Part shown: positions 7,494-8,556 of the stretch, in pieces
Layout: each line of letters opens with the position of its first letter
How positions within the stretch are numbered: the stretch's first letter is position 1
DNA from: Synechococcus sp. HW_metabat.54
GTDB lineage: Bacteria; Cyanobacteriota; Cyanobacteriia; PCC-6307; Cyanobiaceae
DNA length: 8,556 bases
Assembly: GCA_018623675.1 (NCBI GenBank)
Contig: JAAZVJ010000030.1
Coordinates: forward strand, 1-8,556
Reading direction: 5' to 3'
Translations under genes and position numbers: made by a program
The notes under the pieces: model-generated
Seen by the model: the letters and a program-made list of their open reading frames with translations, nothing else
Databases searched by the model: none
What the model was told of the DNA's origin: nothing

Positions 7494-8556
7494 TTAATCA
7501 GCAGGTTTTGGTTCCAGAGCTTCCGCTGGATCAGGGGCTGTGGTGGAACCACTGGGGGGGATCTTCTCGATCACGAGCAAGCCATCAATGATGGTCTTGG
7601 CAACGGGCACCGCCACCGTGGATCCATAGGCATGCTCGCCCTTGGGCTCATCCACCACCACCAACACCACGAAGCGGGGATCTTCGATGGGCAGCGTGGC
7701 CACAAAGCTGCAAATCTTGGCTCCAGGCACGTAGATGCCATTCAGCGCCTTCTGTGCCGTTCCGGTTTTTCCACCGATCCGGTACCCAGGGGTGAACGCA
7801 CCCTTACCACTGCCTTCCTGCACCACGGTCTCCATCCAATCCAGCACCGTTCTGGTCACCTCCGGGCTCATGAGAGACCGACCTTGGGCGCGATCCCTCC
7901 TGGCCACGCCATCACCAGATCGCAGTCCACGCGTGATGTGTGGGCTCACCAGACGCCCGCCATTGGCCAGCATGGCGTGCAGCTGCACCAGCTTGATGGG
8001 GGTCAGGGAGAACCCTTGTCCAAAGGCGGCAGTCGCAGGTTCAATCGGCTGCGTTGTGAATTGCTTGTAGGTCTTCAACTGCCCCGCCACAGCGCCGGGG
8101 AGATCGGTATCCGGCCTGGACTCCAACCCAAGCTTCGACAACCATTTCCAATACGTCGAAGGTTTGAGGTTGCCCATGGCCTGGACCATGCCCACATTGC
8201 TGGACACCTGAAGCACCTTGGCGAAATCGATCAAACCATTGGCTTTTTTGTCGTGATTGAAGATCGGCCAGCCACCGATCTTCAGTTGACCGATGTCATT
8301 CACCTTGTCGTTGGCGTTGATCGCCTTCTCCTGCAGGGCGATGGCCAAATTCAGGGGCTTGAACGTCGACCCTGGTTCGTAGAGATCCTGCACTGACCAC
8401 TCCCTGAACAGTGCCGGGGAGAAGTCCCAATAGCGATTGGGGTCATAGGTGGGGGTGGAGGCCAACGCCAGAAGTTCGCCATTGCGAACGTCCATCACCA
8501 CAGCGACCCCTTTCTGAGCTTTCCACTTCTTCACTTGGGCCGCCAATGCTTTGGCG
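7494..8556 (-). CDS. ftsI: peptidoglycan D,D-transpeptidase FtsI (class B penicillin-binding protein), N-terminal part missing
   Basis: Cross-links septal peptidoglycan as the transpeptidase of the divisome, acting in the periplasm and anchored by an N-terminal membrane helix that lies outside this window. The frame is open to the window edge and about 353 residues are visible. The penicillin-binding domain is complete in its motifs: active-site Ser in EPGSTFKPL (Ser codon 8369-8367), SSN in LQVSSNVGM (codons near 8204-8196) and KTG in [11 protein letters not shown] (near 7769-7761). [22 protein letters not shown] is typical of FtsI/PBP3-like proteins and favours FtsI over MrdA, though class B PBPs are alike. 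After the domain comes a proline- and alanine-rich tail of about 25 residues. A methionine is not expected near the edge, since the start lies upstream of the window. Confidence 0.9.
   Translation of the reverse strand, partial: AKALAAQVKKWKAQKGVAVVMDVRNGELLALASTPTYDPNRYWDFSPALFREWSVQDLYEPGSTFKPLNLAIALQEKAINANDKVNDIGQLKIGGWPIFNHDKKANGLIDFAKVLQVSSNVGMVQAMGNLKPSTYWKWLSKLGLESRPDTDLPGAVAGQLKTYKQFTTQPIEPATAAFGQGFSLTPIKLVQLHAMLANGGRLVSPHITRGLRSGDGVARRDRAQGRSLMSPEVTRTVLDWMETVVQEGSGKGAFTPGYRIGGKTGTAQKALNGIYVPGAKICSFVATLPIEDPRFVVLVVVDEPKGEHAYGSTVAVPVAKTIIDGLLVIEKIPPSGSTTAPDPAEALEPKPAD

Noticed and set aside
7632..8396. 254-codon open frame on the plus strand opposite ftsI
   Set aside because: The opposite strand carries all three penicillin-binding motifs; this frame is a shadow with no family features.

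Overview
The window looks like chromosomal DNA of a marine picocyanobacterium, most likely Synechococcus of the oceanic clade. This is inferred from the GC-rich coding sequence, tightly packed genes, a geranylgeranyl-reductase-type flavoprotein, a transaldolase carrying C-terminal EF-hands, and a photolyase/cryptochrome-family flavoprotein. I saw no GCGATCGC (HIP1) octamers, which are common in many freshwater cyanobacteria. All taxonomy here is inference from content; no search was run.

Layout, plus strand: the last 30 codons of an unrecognised gene (1-93) end before a small hairpin. A class I SAM-dependent methyltransferase frame (169-816) follows, interrupted by an in-frame amber codon at 610-612. 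Beyond the TAG the same frame stays open and protein-like to a TGA that overlaps the ATG of the next gene (ATGA, 813-816). That gene is cobO (cobalamin adenosylation, 813-1478). A strong hairpin and a small minus-strand ORF of 67 codons lie between cobO and pyrH. Next come pyrH (UMP kinase), frr (ribosome recycling factor) and a geranylgeranyl-reductase-family flavoprotein, with gaps of 8 and 14 nt, so probably one transcript.

Layout, minus strand (reading leftwards from the right edge): the C-terminal transpeptidase part of ftsI (cut by the window edge), the transaldolase gene tal with two EF-hands, a stand-alone cyclic-nucleotide-binding-domain protein, and an atypical photolyase/cryptochrome. 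The last two are separated by 8 nt. The plus and minus clusters converge at 4232-4235, where the two stop codons overlap.

Most of the window is core housekeeping: pyrimidine nucleotide supply, translation, septal peptidoglycan, central carbon and cobalamin. I do not see a mobile element, CRISPR array, RNA gene or clear new multi-gene system. The points worth a second look are the amber-interrupted methyltransferase and its possible effect on cobO, the photolyase-like protein that seems to lack several canonical photolyase residues, its pairing with an atypical nucleotide-binding regulator domain, the EF-hand transaldolase, and the hairpin inside the end of a small ORF.
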